Assembly: GCF_007923265.1 (NCBI RefSeq)
Contig: NZ_VOJA01000005.1
Location: 124,001-188,000 of the forward strand
Length of the DNA stretch: 64,000 nucleotides
Direction of reading: 5' to 3'
DNA from: Francisella salimarina
GTDB taxonomy: Bacteria; Pseudomonadota; Gammaproteobacteria; Francisellales; Francisellaceae
In this document: positions 12,271 to 22,095 of the stretch, piece after piece
Layout: each line of letters opens with the position of its first letter
How positions within the stretch are numbered: position 1 is the first letter of the stretch
The notes under the pieces: model-generated
What the model saw: the letters and a program-made list of their open reading frames with translations, nothing else
Told to the model about the DNA's origin: nothing
Databases searched by the model: none
Translations under genes and position numbers: made by a program

Positions 12271-13050
12271 ATGCTTGAGTTGTATGGAGAGCAATTTAAC
12301 TCAAGATTTATATTAGGAACAGCCTTGTATCCTAGTATTGAAATTATGCTTGAAGCTATAGATAAGTCAGAAGCAGATCTTCTGACCGTATCCTTAAAAA
12401 GGTCTGCAAAAAATGTGAATGTTAAAAATCAATTTTGGGAGGAGTTAAAAAGTACAGGGTGTAAGTTTTTACCGAATACTGCTGGTTGTAGAAACTCTCA
12501 AGAGGCAATAGAAATAGCAGAAATTTCACGCGAAATATTTGCCACTAATTTTATTAAAGTTGAAGTTATAGGAGATGACTATAATTTACAGCCTGATTCT
12601 GTCGAGCTAATAGACGCATGTGAGAAGTTAGTAAAAAGAGGGTTTAATGTTTTACCTTATACTATAGATGACTTAGTAATTGCTAAAAAATTAATTGACG
12701 TTGGTTGTGAGGTCTTAATGCCTTGGGCAGCGCCAATTGGTAGTGGTAAAGGATTGGTAAATCCATACGCTTTGAAAGTTCTAAGAGAACGATTTGATAA
12801 GATTAAACTAATTGTTGATGCAGGTATTGGCGTGCCTTCACAAGCATGTGAAATTATGCAGATGGGCTATGATGGTGTATTACTAAACAGTGCTGTAGCA
12901 TTAGCTGGAAATCCCGCTAGTATGGCTAATGCTTTTAAATTAGCAATATATGCAGGAAGAGAAGCTTTTAAAGCGAAAAGGATGATTGAAAGAGAAATTG
13001 CTGTTCCATCAACTAATTTAGTAGATACGCCATTTTGGCACCAGTACTAA
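12271..13050 (+). CDS. thiG: Thiazole synthase
   Basis: A 259-residue TIM-barrel enzyme that condenses deoxyxylulose 5-phosphate, dehydroglycine and ThiS-thiocarboxylate to the thiazole phosphate moiety. Family marks are FNSRFILGTALYPS at the start, a Schiff-base lysine candidate in LLTVSLKRS, LPNTAGC, VLMPWAAPIGSGKG and DAGIGVPSQA. The length is standard. It sits between thiS and the thiDE fusion, within the riboswitch-controlled operon. Confidence 0.95.
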   Translation: MLELYGEQFNSRFILGTALYPSIEIMLEAIDKSEADLLTVSLKRSAKNVNVKNQFWEELKSTGCKFLPNTAGCRNSQEAIEIAEISREIFATNFIKVEVIGDDYNLQPDSVELIDACEKLVKRGFNVLPYTIDDLVIAKKLIDVGCEVLMPWAAPIGSGKGLVNPYALKVLRERFDKIKLIVDAGIGVPSQACEIMQMGYDGVLLNSAVALAGNPASMANAFKLAIYAGREAFKAKRMIEREIAVPSTNLVDTPFWHQY

Positions 13051-13061
13051 GAGATAGTGTT

Positions 13062-14510
13062 ATGCGTGATATATTTTTGACCATAGGTGGCTCAGACAGT
13101 TCATCAGGAGCGGGTATTCAAGCGGATATCAAAACTGCTAATAACATAGGTGTTCATACTTGTACAATTATAAGCTGTGTTACTGCACAAAACTCAACCA
13201 ATATCTTGAATATTGAAAAGGTTTCTAAAAGTATTTTCAAAGAACAAATACAAGCAATAAGTAAAGAGTTTAAGATTAAAGTCATCAAAACTTCAGTACT
13301 ATCATCTACTGAGCAGATTGATATTGTTGTAGACTTGTTGAATGATTTAAAAGATGTGTTCTACATTTGTGACCCAGTGATGGTGAGTACCACAGGCTAT
13401 AGCTTGGTTGATTATAGGGTTGTAGAATATTCTAAGCAAAAGCTTTATCCATTAGCTAATATTTTAGTACCAAATCTTGATGAAGCTAAGATGCTTCTTG
13501 ATGAGTATGATTCTCCTAATGTCGAAATTGCTAAAGCAATACAAGAAAAATACAACTGTAAAAGTGTACTTTTGAAAGGGGGGCATGATTCTGATAAAAA
13601 TATATCTTTGGACTGCTATTATACTCCTGAAGTTAACTATACATTAACATCAAAAAGATATAAGCTAGATGAAAAAGTAAGAGGAACAGGTTGCACTTTT
13701 GCAAGTGCTATTGCTAGTTTTTTAACTTTAGGGTTTGATGTCAATAATTCTATTATTCTAGCTAAGTCATATATTTCTAACGCTATTAAAAGCAGCCAAA
13801 AAATAGCATCGCATGGATTCTTCATTGTAGATTCTAAATATATAAATAAACAAGGATTATTTCCTAAAGTAAGTGTGCATGGTAAAGATCTAAGTATAAA
13901 ATTTAGATCAATTAATAAAACTGGCTTTTACCCGATAGTCGACAGTGCTGATAAGATACCTAGTTTAGCTAAATTAGGGGTTAAAACTATACAGCTTAGA
14001 ATTAAATCAAATGATAGTGAGTATATACAAAAGCATATTGTAGAAGCTGTAGAGTATCAAAACAAATATGGTCTGCAACTATTTATAAATGACTACTATG
14101 AATTAGCAATTAAACATAAAGCTTTTGGTGTACATCTTGGGCATGAGGATTTATTAAGTATAGATAGGCAAACTTTATTAAAAATTAAAAATACAGATAT
14201 AGCATTAGGCCTAAGTACACATGATTATTATGAGTTAGCAATAGCTTTGGGAGTTAATCCTAGTTATATAGCTTTAGGTCCTATATATACGACAAATACT
14301 AAAAAAATGAAATTTGCACCACAAGGTATCAATAAGATTCATGAGTGGTTAAATATCACTAATACGCGATTGGTTACAATTGGAGGTATAAAGAAGAGGC
14401 ATATTCAGTCTATAGCGAATATAGGAGTCGATGGTATAGCTGTAGTCACTCTAATAGATGAGATATCTAATTATGAAATACAAAATATAATAAAGTTATT
14501 GGAGAAGTAG
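13062..14510 (+). CDS. thiDE: ThiD-ThiE fusion: HMP(-P) kinase and thiamine phosphate synthase
   Basis: A 482-residue bifunctional protein. Residues 1 to about 260 are a ThiD ribokinase-fold kinase (GGSDSSSGAGIQADIKT, DPVMVSTTG, and RGTGCTFASAIA at the active site). Residues from about 290 to the end are a ThiE barrel (TIQLRIK, NDYYELAI, GVHLGHEDL, GPIYTTNTKK, TIGGI). It phosphorylates HMP-P to HMP-PP and joins it to the thiazole phosphate. The ATG at 13062, eleven bases after the thiG stop, gives the normal ThiD N-terminus. An in-frame TTG at 13035 overlapping thiG is less likely. It abuts thiF directly. Confidence 0.94.
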   Translation: MRDIFLTIGGSDSSSGAGIQADIKTANNIGVHTCTIISCVTAQNSTNILNIEKVSKSIFKEQIQAISKEFKIKVIKTSVLSSTEQIDIVVDLLNDLKDVFYICDPVMVSTTGYSLVDYRVVEYSKQKLYPLANILVPNLDEAKMLLDEYDSPNVEIAKAIQEKYNCKSVLLKGGHDSDKNISLDCYYTPEVNYTLTSKRYKLDEKVRGTGCTFASAIASFLTLGFDVNNSIILAKSYISNAIKSSQKIASHGFFIVDSKYINKQGLFPKVSVHGKDLSIKFRSINKTGFYPIVDSADKIPSLAKLGVKTIQLRIKSNDSEYIQKHIVEAVEYQNKYGLQLFINDYYELAIKHKAFGVHLGHEDLLSIDRQTLLKIKNTDIALGLSTHDYYELAIALGVNPSYIALGPIYTTNTKKMKFAPQGINKIHEWLNITNTRLVTIGGIKKRHIQSIANIGVDGIAVVTLIDEISNYEIQNIIKLLEK

Positions 14511-15263
14511 ATGATTTATCATCATAAAATATCAGAATCTGAACTTGAATATTATAAGCGACAAATTATTCTTGATGGTTTTGGTATTGATGCTCAAAAA
14601 AAATTAAAAAAGTTTAAAGTGTTGCTTATAGGTGTGGGTGGAGTGGGCTCACCTGTAGCCACTTACCTAACTGGTTTGGGTCTTGGAGAATTGAGTATAG
14701 TTGATGATGACTCGGTTTCAATATCAAATTTACATAGGCAGGTTTTATTTGATATTGATTACTTAGGGGAAAGTAAAGCAGTCATAGCTAAAAATAGGTT
14801 GCAAAAGCTTAATCCGTATATAAGTATAACTGCAATTACACAAAGGTTAACTAATCATAACTATACTAAACTAGATATGGAGAAGTATGATTTAATAATA
14901 GATACAAGTGATAACTATTTAACTAAAATACTAAGTAATAAAATTTCATTAGAATATTCTATACCCTTATTATCAGGAGGAGTTTTAGGGTTGGACTTTC
15001 AAGCAGGAATATTTAATATTAGCCATAGTTCGGCATGTTTAAATTGTTTATATCCTGATCTGGATAAAGTAGAGCACAAGAGTACTTTAGGAGTTATTGG
15101 CATAGTAGCTGGTCAGGCAGGCTTAACTCTGGCGAACTTAGCAATCAATTTTTTATTAAAAAAACAAGACTATCAGAGTTCTACTTTATATAGATATAAC
15201 GCAACATCAATGCAACTAAATAAATTTGATTTGTCCAAAGACATTGATTGTAACCTATGTTAG
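14511..15263 (+). CDS. thiF: ThiS adenylyltransferase ThiF
   Basis: A 250-residue E1-like enzyme that adenylates the C-terminal glycine of ThiS. The nucleotide-binding loop GVGGVGSPVATYL and the Arg finger region NLHRQVLF are present. Zinc-binding cysteine pairs appear as CLNC in the middle and CNLC at the extreme C-terminus. MoeB is a close relative, but the position as the last gene of the thi operon supports ThiF. The start codon follows the thiDE stop with no gap, and GGAGAAG just upstream gives a good ribosome-binding site. Confidence 0.92.
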   Translation: MIYHHKISESELEYYKRQIILDGFGIDAQKKLKKFKVLLIGVGGVGSPVATYLTGLGLGELSIVDDDSVSISNLHRQVLFDIDYLGESKAVIAKNRLQKLNPYISITAITQRLTNHNYTKLDMEKYDLIIDTSDNYLTKILSNKISLEYSIPLLSGGVLGLDFQAGIFNISHSSACLNCLYPDLDKVEHKSTLGVIGIVAGQAGLTLANLAINFLLKKQDYQSSTLYRYNATSMQLNKFDLSKDIDCNLC

Positions 15264-15355
15264 TAATTTGTATTTTTTATAGATTTAAATTCTTCTAAAT
15301 AAAGCTAAAAAAATGTATGATTTGCTAAACTCGATTATTAAAGTGAGTATTGTAA

Positions 15356-16633
15356 ATGTACGATAAAGACAGTAGAAATGTTATTTTATTAGCTGGAATT
15401 GGTGCAATTCTTGAGTTTTATGATTTTGTTTTATATATGATTTTTTCTAAAGAAATCTCAGCAACTTTTTTTGCTCAAATTACAAATCCTACTATCAAGG
15501 CATTCTTGACAGTATTAATATTCTCCATAGCATACCTTGTTAGACCGTTTGCAGGAACGATATTAGGGATTGTTGGTGATTTGATAGGGCGAAGACGTCT
15601 ACTATTATTTACAATATTATTAATGGGAAGTTGTTCATTGTGTATGGGATTGATGCCTGGATATGCTCAGTGGGGACTATATGCGAGCTTTGTGTTTGTG
15701 TTATTACGTATTTTGCAAGGTATTGCTTTGGGTGGAGAGTTGCCTGGGGCTTATGTTATTGTATATGAATCAGTTAAAGGTAAAATAGGTTTTGCCACCG
15801 CTATATTATTTACGTTTGTAACAGGTGGGTTTTTATTTTCTGACTTTGTAGGTTTTGCTCTTGAGTATATATTTGGTGATTTTGCATGGAGAGCAGGATT
15901 CATTATTGGGGGGCTATTAGGATTTGTCGGTTATTATGTGCGTCGCAATCTTCATGAAACACCTGAATTCGAGAATATTGATAAACAAAAAAGACACTCT
16001 TTTGGCTCTTTAGTTTCAACTTATGGACCAAATTTGTTCGCTGGGATATGTATAGTAATCATAGTAGCTTTTGGCGGCGTAATGTTGACTCTGTATATAC
16101 ATAAATTTGTTGAAGATATTTTAACTGGATATAATTCTGGTCAAATCTCGTTGATTCTAACACCAAGTGTTTTAACACTTACTTGTTTTACTTTTATTTT
16201 TGGTTTTTTATCAGATAAAGTTGGCATTGCAAAAATGTTTATAGCTGGTGCTGGACTTATTGTGATTTGTGCTTTACCAGTATTTTATTTGATGAGTTGT
16301 ATTGGTAATGTATCGGCAATTGTTTTAGCATCTATAGTTATTATGTTGTGTTATGCATTAGTTGCGGCTACCTTTATATTTTTACTTTGTGATTTGTTTC
16401 CGACAGATGTTAGATTATCTGGAGTAGGTCTTAGCTATAATCTTGCTTTTGCTATAGTTGGAGGAATCGCTCCTTTAGTGAGTACAACAATAATTACAAT
16501 GACAGCATATAATTTTCTAGGTCCATCTATTGTTGGCATTGTTTGTGGTATAGTTGGATTATTAGGAGTGTATGTTTACTCAAAAAGAGGTGGCTATCAT
16601 AAAAACAACAAAGATATGATAGTTAAATTGTAA
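15356..16633 (+). CDS. MHS-type major facilitator transporter
   Basis: A 425-residue membrane protein with about twelve hydrophobic helices. The N-terminus GAILEFYDFVLYMIFSKEI and the loop GDLIGRRRLLLF match the metabolite:proton symporter group (ProP/KgtP/ShiA-like). These usually import small carboxylates or betaines; the substrate here is unknown. It starts 92 bases after thiF and is followed 12 bases later by a second, similar transporter. Read-through from the thi operon is possible but not shown. Confidence 0.85.
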   Translation: MYDKDSRNVILLAGIGAILEFYDFVLYMIFSKEISATFFAQITNPTIKAFLTVLIFSIAYLVRPFAGTILGIVGDLIGRRRLLLFTILLMGSCSLCMGLMPGYAQWGLYASFVFVLLRILQGIALGGELPGAYVIVYESVKGKIGFATAILFTFVTGGFLFSDFVGFALEYIFGDFAWRAGFIIGGLLGFVGYYVRRNLHETPEFENIDKQKRHSFGSLVSTYGPNLFAGICIVIIVAFGGVMLTLYIHKFVEDILTGYNSGQISLILTPSVLTLTCFTFIFGFLSDKVGIAKMFIAGAGLIVICALPVFYLMSCIGNVSAIVLASIVIMLCYALVAATFIFLLCDLFPTDVRLSGVGLSYNLAFAIVGGIAPLVSTTIITMTAYNFLGPSIVGIVCGIVGLLGVYVYSKRGGYHKNNKDMIVKL

Positions 16634-16645
16634 GTGGTTCTAGTG

Positions 16646-17893
16646 ATGAAAGAAGATTTCAAAGTAGTATTAATTGCTGGCACAGGCGCAGTTTTAGAGG
16701 TTTATGACTTTTTATTATATGTATTATTTTCGGCACAAATTGTAAATACATTTTTTGCTGGGATTGATGATTCATTAATTAAAAGTTTCATCACAATTGC
16801 TATATTTTCTCTAACATATATTGTTAGGCCTTTAGGAGCTGTTACTTTAGGAATCTTGGGTGATCGATATGGTAGGAAGAAAATATTTACATTTACAATA
16901 ATTCTTATGGGAATATCTTCATTACTAATGGGGATTATGCCTTCTTATGCTACTTTTGGGGTGTTTGCAAGTATAGCTTTTGTAATGTTTAGGATATTAC
17001 AGGGATTTGCTTTAAGCGGAGAGTTGCCTGCAGCGTATGTGATTGTTTATGAAACAAGTACAAAGAATATAGGATTTAAACTAAGTATTTTATTTGCATT
17101 TGTTTTATCAGGGTTTTTATTTGCAACAACAGTATGTCTGATTCTTGAATATTTATTTGATGATTATGCTTGGAGAATTGGTTTTGTATTAGGTGGTTTC
17201 TTGGCTATATTCGGCTATTACGCAAGATTAAGATTAACAGAAACACCACTGTTTAGGAAAATTGCAAGTAGAGATAAAAAGAGTATTATTACTCTTTTTA
17301 AACAAAACTATATAAACATATTTATTGGTTTTTGTTTCGCAATGTTATTTGCTTTAGGTGCAATAATTTTGCTTCAGTATTCTAATTTTTATATTGCAAA
17401 ATTATTAAATACTAGTAACACAAGTTTAATAATGATTCCAGTACAGATAATAGTTTTGATATCTGTGATAGTATTTGGCTATATATCTGATAAAGTTGGA
17501 CTTAGTAAAATGTATATTGTTGGTTGTTTAATTTTATTGATAACCATTCCTGTAATATTCTATTTGATGTCAGATACTTTTAGTGTTTTTATGGGCATGA
17601 TTTTTTTAATTATTTGCTATTCAGTTGGTGCATCGACAACATTATTTTTCTTGTGTGATATTTTTCCAACAGAGTTTAGATTATCAGGTGTTGCCTTGAG
17701 CTATAGTTTAAATTCAGCCTTTGTTGGCGGTGTTTGTCCTATAGTTGCTGCAACGATAATAACAAAAACAGGCACTATTTGGCTTGGTCCTACTATTATT
17801 TGTATGATTTGTTTGATATTTGCTTTGTTTGCAATTTTTTTATATAAGAAATTAGGAATAAGTTTTTATAAAAAATCATCAAAAATAATATGA
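16646..17893 (+). CDS. MHS-type major facilitator transporter, paralogue of the preceding gene
   Basis: About 415 residues with twelve predicted helices. It is clearly related to its upstream neighbour: GAVLEVYDFLLYVLFSAQI against GAILEFYDFVLYMIFSKEI, and GILGDRYGRKK in the first loop. The ATG at 16646 gives an N-terminus aligning with the neighbour. An in-frame GTG at 16634, directly after the previous stop, is the alternative start. Tandem duplication with divergence is the simplest history. Substrate unknown. Confidence 0.83.
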   Translation: MKEDFKVVLIAGTGAVLEVYDFLLYVLFSAQIVNTFFAGIDDSLIKSFITIAIFSLTYIVRPLGAVTLGILGDRYGRKKIFTFTIILMGISSLLMGIMPSYATFGVFASIAFVMFRILQGFALSGELPAAYVIVYETSTKNIGFKLSILFAFVLSGFLFATTVCLILEYLFDDYAWRIGFVLGGFLAIFGYYARLRLTETPLFRKIASRDKKSIITLFKQNYINIFIGFCFAMLFALGAIILLQYSNFYIAKLLNTSNTSLIMIPVQIIVLISVIVFGYISDKVGLSKMYIVGCLILLITIPVIFYLMSDTFSVFMGMIFLIICYSVGASTTLFFLCDIFPTEFRLSGVALSYSLNSAFVGGVCPIVAATIITKTGTIWLGPTIICMICLIFALFAIFLYKKLGISFYKKSSKII

Positions 17894-18006
17894 TCTGAAA
17901 AGTTAGTGATATTTAATTTTTGATAATAGCTGTCAAAAACTGATAAAAGCAATAATATTCACCTATGTTATAATTTATTAAATTTAAGTATCTTGTAAAT
18001 TTAATT

Positions 18007-19194
18007 ATGAAAAATGCAGTTCTTGCTTTTTTGGGATTCTTTTTACTACAAAGTTCTCAAGCATATATTGTAAAAATTGTTAAAGACAATCATGTTTCTC
18101 AGCCTGGTTATATTGCAACTATTAAAGAAAAAAATACTCAGACAGCAAGTGTAAATAAGGATGGAACAGAGTTATTTTCAGTCTTTAGGCCATACGGTAG
18201 TTACTGTCTTAATATTACAAAATTAGCTGCTTCGATAAATAATGCAAATTCATTTACTAGTTGCTTCGATAATCAATATATTGTAGGTAACAAAGTCAAA
18301 AAAATAATCCTAACAGATAATGGAAAAGCTTTTTATACATTATCTGATAGTGCAATCCTTGGATATACTATAAATAAGAATAAGAACATTGTTGGTCCAA
18401 AGTTTTATACTCAGAAATATCCGCAACAGATTATAGATGCCAAATTAGTAGATAAAGAAAAGTATTTTTATCTTGTGACAGCTAGCTACACAAATGAAAG
18501 TGGTAAGCTTTTTGTTTATGAAGTTAATCCTGTAGGGACTTTAAAGAAAATCAAAATAATACCACTGAGTTTTAAACCTAAGAAAATTATATTTGATGAT
18601 AGCAATGATGTATATATTCAGAGTGATAAAAGTATCTATAGCTATAATCTTATGTCGGATGGTAAGAGCAAAAAGCAAGAAGAGATAATTACTATACCCT
18701 CTGGTGAAATAATCGATTTTTCAGTATTAAATGAAAATAGTACTGAAAGTAAAGTGATATTAGCGACACAAGATAATGAGTCAGGAGAGCAAGGTATAGT
18801 TGAGGTATATAAAGTTTTCAACGGTTCTTCAAGATTGCTATACCAGGAGAAATATGATGATATACCTCAAGCAATAGCATCATATATAGATAAGGGAAGT
18901 AGCCATGGGAAGGTATTAATAGCTTTTGACCATAAATATATAGTGGCTAACCTTAATAATACATATTTTGAAGATGTTGATGAGTATAAAATAGACGGTA
19001 GCTTTTTGAGATTGTTGCAACATGATAATCTTGTTGAAGCTATCTTTTCTGGATCTGTGATAACTTATGATTTAAGACAAAATAGTTTACTCAGTGAGTT
19101 GTTCTTAAAGGATATTAATGAGAATAGTTCGTTTATATCCAAAGATTTCATAGGCTTTGGAGATGAGAATAATATTAATATTTCTCAAATATAG
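18007..19194 (+). CDS. Secreted propeller-like protein, paralogue 1 of 3
   Basis: A 395-residue protein with a clear signal peptide (cleavage likely after LQSSQA, residue 19). The mature part is a series of short strand-rich repeats (e.g. IILTDNGKAFYTLSDSAILGY, KIIFDDSNDVYIQSDKSIYSY) like the blades of a lactonase/YncE-type beta propeller. After the signal comes KDNHVSQPGYIAT, conserved in the paralogues at 19284 and 25595. A conserved pair of cysteines (YCLNITK and TSCFDNQ) probably forms a disulfide. No enzyme motif is recognised. A TATAAT at 17969-17974 may be its -10 element. Confidence 0.7.
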   Translation: MKNAVLAFLGFFLLQSSQAYIVKIVKDNHVSQPGYIATIKEKNTQTASVNKDGTELFSVFRPYGSYCLNITKLAASINNANSFTSCFDNQYIVGNKVKKIILTDNGKAFYTLSDSAILGYTINKNKNIVGPKFYTQKYPQQIIDAKLVDKEKYFYLVTASYTNESGKLFVYEVNPVGTLKKIKIIPLSFKPKKIIFDDSNDVYIQSDKSIYSYNLMSDGKSKKQEEIITIPSGEIIDFSVLNENSTESKVILATQDNESGEQGIVEVYKVFNGSSRLLYQEKYDDIPQAIASYIDKGSSHGKVLIAFDHKYIVANLNNTYFEDVDEYKIDGSFLRLLQHDNLVEAIFSGSVITYDLRQNSLLSELFLKDINENSSFISKDFIGFGDENNINISQI

Positions 19195-19283
19195 TTGTCT
19201 AAATAGAGCTAAATGATCATATCTATGTATCTATATATGCTCTACTTACTTTACTATCAAATATTCTATTATGGTATCCAAGA

Positions 19284-20471
19284 ATGAAAAATATATTCGT
19301 TACTTTTGTGATTTTGTTTTTTTCACAATTCTCTGAAGCGTATTATGTAAAAATTGCTAAAGATAATCATATAGTTCAACCTGGATATATCACAACTCTA
19401 GCTGAGCCAAATATACAAGCAACAGCTATTACTAGTGATAGCACAAAACTATTCTCAATATTTAGACCAAGTGATAATTATTGTCTCAGTGTTACAAAGG
19501 TTTCATATTCAATTAATAATACTGGCTCAACAACAAGCTGTTTTGGTAATCAATATGTTGTTGGCAATAAAGTTAATAAAATAATTTTGGATAATTTCGG
19601 AAAAACTTTTTATATATTATCAAATTATAATATAGTTGCTTACAACATTTCTCCTATTACAGATCGAATAAAAGGACAAATTTTTAGAAAGCGATTTATA
19701 CAAAAAATTGTAAATGCTAAATTAGTAGATGAAGGAAAATATTTATATTTGTTAACTGCAAGTGACAAAAGTCAAAAAGGTAAATTAATAATTTATAGAG
19801 TTAATACAGATGGATCATTAGATGAGCTTAATATCACCGTATTGAGGTATAAGCCTAAAAAAATAGTGTTTAACAGTATTGAAAGTGTATATATACAAAG
19901 TAATAAAAGCATTTATTTTTATAGTTTTTTAAGAAATGGAAAAGTGATTAAAAATGAAAAAATAATAACTATACCTTCTGGAGAAATATCTGATTTTTCT
20001 GTAATAACTGAAAGCTCTACTGAAAGCAAAGTTTTGCTAGTTGGTCATTCTGGTAGTGAAGGTTTAGAAATAGGTTTTGTTAATACATATGATTTTTCAA
20101 GTGGTATGGTGAGACAAACAAATAATAGAGTTTATAAAGATTTACCTCTGAAAATAGTCACATACAAAGATAAGTTCAGTGTACAGAGTAAAGTTTTAGT
20201 AGCTTTTAAATCTAAGCTTATTAATGGCACTGATGAAAGCGTAAAGTTGTTGGGTGATGAATATAAGGTTAATGGGAATTTTGTAGGTTTGTTGCAAAAC
20301 AATAGTCTTGTTGCTGTGGTATATTCAAGCTCGGTAGTCGTTTATGATTTAAAAGAGGGTTATTTATTATCAAACTTATTTCTAAATGAGACTTCTGATA
20401 GTAGTTTATTTCTATCAAATAATTTCATAGGTGTTGGTAGTCAAAGCAATATTAATATTTTTCAATTATAA
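19284..20471 (+). CDS. Secreted propeller-like protein, paralogue 2 of 3
   Basis: Also 395 residues, with a signal peptide ending near QFSEA (residue 19). It shares the post-signal motif KDNHIVQPGYITT, the cysteine pair (YCLSVTK, TSCFGNQ) and strand repeats with the gene at 18007, and the lengths are identical. The two are a tandem duplication separated by 89 bases. The related segments IITIPSGEI-DFSV and TESKV recur in both. Function unknown; a propeller fold in the periplasm or outside the cell is inference from strand periodicity. Confidence 0.7.
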   Translation: MKNIFVTFVILFFSQFSEAYYVKIAKDNHIVQPGYITTLAEPNIQATAITSDSTKLFSIFRPSDNYCLSVTKVSYSINNTGSTTSCFGNQYVVGNKVNKIILDNFGKTFYILSNYNIVAYNISPITDRIKGQIFRKRFIQKIVNAKLVDEGKYLYLLTASDKSQKGKLIIYRVNTDGSLDELNITVLRYKPKKIVFNSIESVYIQSNKSIYFYSFLRNGKVIKNEKIITIPSGEISDFSVITESSTESKVLLVGHSGSEGLEIGFVNTYDFSSGMVRQTNNRVYKDLPLKIVTYKDKFSVQSKVLVAFKSKLINGTDESVKLLGDEYKVNGNFVGLLQNNSLVAVVYSSSVVVYDLKEGYLLSNLFLNETSDSSLFLSNNFIGVGSQSNINIFQL

Positions 20472-20544
20472 GGAGATATTGTTTTATAGAAACTAGGTAG
20501 TCTTTATACTACAAGTGCGCGAAAATTAGTTAAACTTTAATGTA

Positions 20545-20597
20545 TTGTTTATACAAAAGTAATTTTTTTGTATACAAAAATAAGTATTTATTATACT
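20545..20597 (+). promoter_or_regulatory. Promoter with paired palindromes before the amidoligase-type operon
   Basis: Two related dyads lie 23 bases apart: TTGTTTATACAA (20545-20556, imperfect) and TTTTGTATACAAAA (20566-20579, perfect). TATACAAAA at 20550-20558 and TTTTGTATA at 20566-20574 also form a 9-base inverted repeat. The second palindrome contains TTGTAT (20568-20573), which with TATACT (20592-20597) makes a -35/-10 pair at 18-base spacing. A GGAGG at 20623-20627 and ATG 20638 follow. The arrangement suggests a repressor binding two turns apart over the -35 element; the factor is unknown. Confidence 0.5.
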
Positions 20598-20637
20598 ATG
20601 AATTTGTTAGATTATTTTATTTGGAGGTTTCTCATAT

Positions 20638-22095
20638 ATGTCTAATGATAGTATTTTTTCAGGTTACGCTCCTTATTCTGGAGTATATGATGAAATTTTT
20701 TCTAATGAAGGTCATGTGCGTAGTGATGTTTCTCAGGCAATTAAAACTATAGATGAGTTAAGTGTAGAATCTTTATACGAAAAGCAGAAATTTGTAGATG
20801 CTTCTTTTCTAAAAAATGGAATTACTTTTACGGTTTATAGTGATACTCAAGGTACAGAAAAGATCTTTCCATTTGATTTAATTCCCAGAATAATCTCTGA
20901 AAAAGAGTGGTCTGAGCTTGAGAAAGGATTAAAACAACGTCTTAAAGCACTAAATGCTTTTTTGAATGACATATATGACGAGCAAAAAATATTAGAAGAT
21001 GGTGTGATACCAAGAGAGCTTGTAGAATCATCAGAAGAGTATCTACCCGAGATGAGAGGCGTGAAGCCTCCACATGGTGTATATTGCCATATTGCAGGAC
21101 TTGATCTTATAAAAGATGAAAGTGGTTTTATGGTATTAGAAGATAATGTAAGAACTCCATCTGGTGTTTCTTATGTATTAGAAAATCGTAATTCTCTAAT
21201 GAAAGTACTTCCTGAGGCATTTGCAAATGCTAATATCAAAAAAGTAGTGGATTATCCAACTGAATTGAGAAAAGCACTATCTAGTATTTCTCCGGTTGTA
21301 GACGGTAAAAAAGGTTTAAGTGTAGTTTTAACGCCAGGACAATATAATTCAGCATACTTTGAACATAGCTATCTTGCACGTAAAATGGGATGTAAGCTAG
21401 TACAAGGTTCAGATCTTTTTGTACATAATAATCATGTATATCTCAAAACTACTAAAGGACCTAAGCTTGTAACTGTAATTTATAGAAGAATAGATGATAA
21501 GTTTTTAGATCCGGAATTCTTTAATCCTGAAAGTATGCTTGGAGTACCTGGCATAATAGAGGCATATAAGGCTGGTAATGTAGTTTTAGCAAATGCTGTA
21601 GGTAATGGTATTGCTGATGACAAAGCAATATACCCGTATGTTCACAAAATGATTGAATATTATCTTAACGAAAAGCCAATATTAGCCCAAGTTAAAACAT
21701 ATTTTTGTAGTGAAGAAGATGATAGAAATTACGTTTTGAGTAATCTTGATAAATTAGTTGTAAAAGAAGCTAATGGTTCTGGAGGCTACGGGATGCTTAT
21801 TGGACCACAGGCTAGTGCAGAGGAGTTACAAGAGTTTGCTACTAAAATAAAAGAAAAGCCGAGAGCATATATAGCTCAACCATTAGTAGAGTTATCTACA
21901 AGTCCTACATTTATCGATGGTAAGGTATTGCCAAGAAGGGTGGATTTGAGAGCGTTTTTAGTTACTGGTAAAGATACATGGATACTACCAGGAGGGCTTG
22001 CAAGAGTAGCTCTTAAAGAAGGATCATATGTTGTGAATTCTAGTCAAGGTGGTGGTTCGAAAGATACATGGGTTTTAGGGAGAGATAAGAAATGA
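20638..22095 (+). CDS. Circularly permuted ATP-grasp protein (amidoligase-type)
   Basis: A 485-residue protein of the circularly permuted ATP-grasp type 2 family (formerly DUF404/DUF407). Family marks are RGVKPPHGVYCHIAGLDL, EDNVRTPSGVSYVLENR, TVIYRRIDDKFLDPEFF, LANAVGNGIADDK and the glycine-rich ATP loop VVKEANGSGGYGM. It is predicted to form an amide or peptide bond using ATP. The substrate is not known for the family. It overlaps the alpha-E gene by four bases (ATGA), and the transglutaminase-containing fusion follows, the gene set in which this family is usually found. Confidence 0.9.
   Translation: MSNDSIFSGYAPYSGVYDEIFSNEGHVRSDVSQAIKTIDELSVESLYEKQKFVDASFLKNGITFTVYSDTQGTEKIFPFDLIPRIISEKEWSELEKGLKQRLKALNAFLNDIYDEQKILEDGVIPRELVESSEEYLPEMRGVKPPHGVYCHIAGLDLIKDESGFMVLEDNVRTPSGVSYVLENRNSLMKVLPEAFANANIKKVVDYPTELRKALSSISPVVDGKKGLSVVLTPGQYNSAYFEHSYLARKMGCKLVQGSDLFVHNNHVYLKTTKGPKLVTVIYRRIDDKFLDPEFFNPESMLGVPGIIEAYKAGNVVLANAVGNGIADDKAIYPYVHKMIEYYLNEKPILAQVKTYFCSEEDDRNYVLSNLDKLVVKEANGSGGYGMLIGPQASAEELQEFATKIKEKPRAYIAQPLVELSTSPTFIDGKVLPRRVDLRAFLVTGKDTWILPGGLARVALKEGSYVVNSSQGGGSKDTWVLGRDKK

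Noticed and set aside
20540-20752. A 70-codon frame before and into the ATP-grasp gene
   Set aside because: It runs through the promoter palindromes and is out of frame with the well-supported gene starting at 20638; composition is that of an AT-rich shadow.
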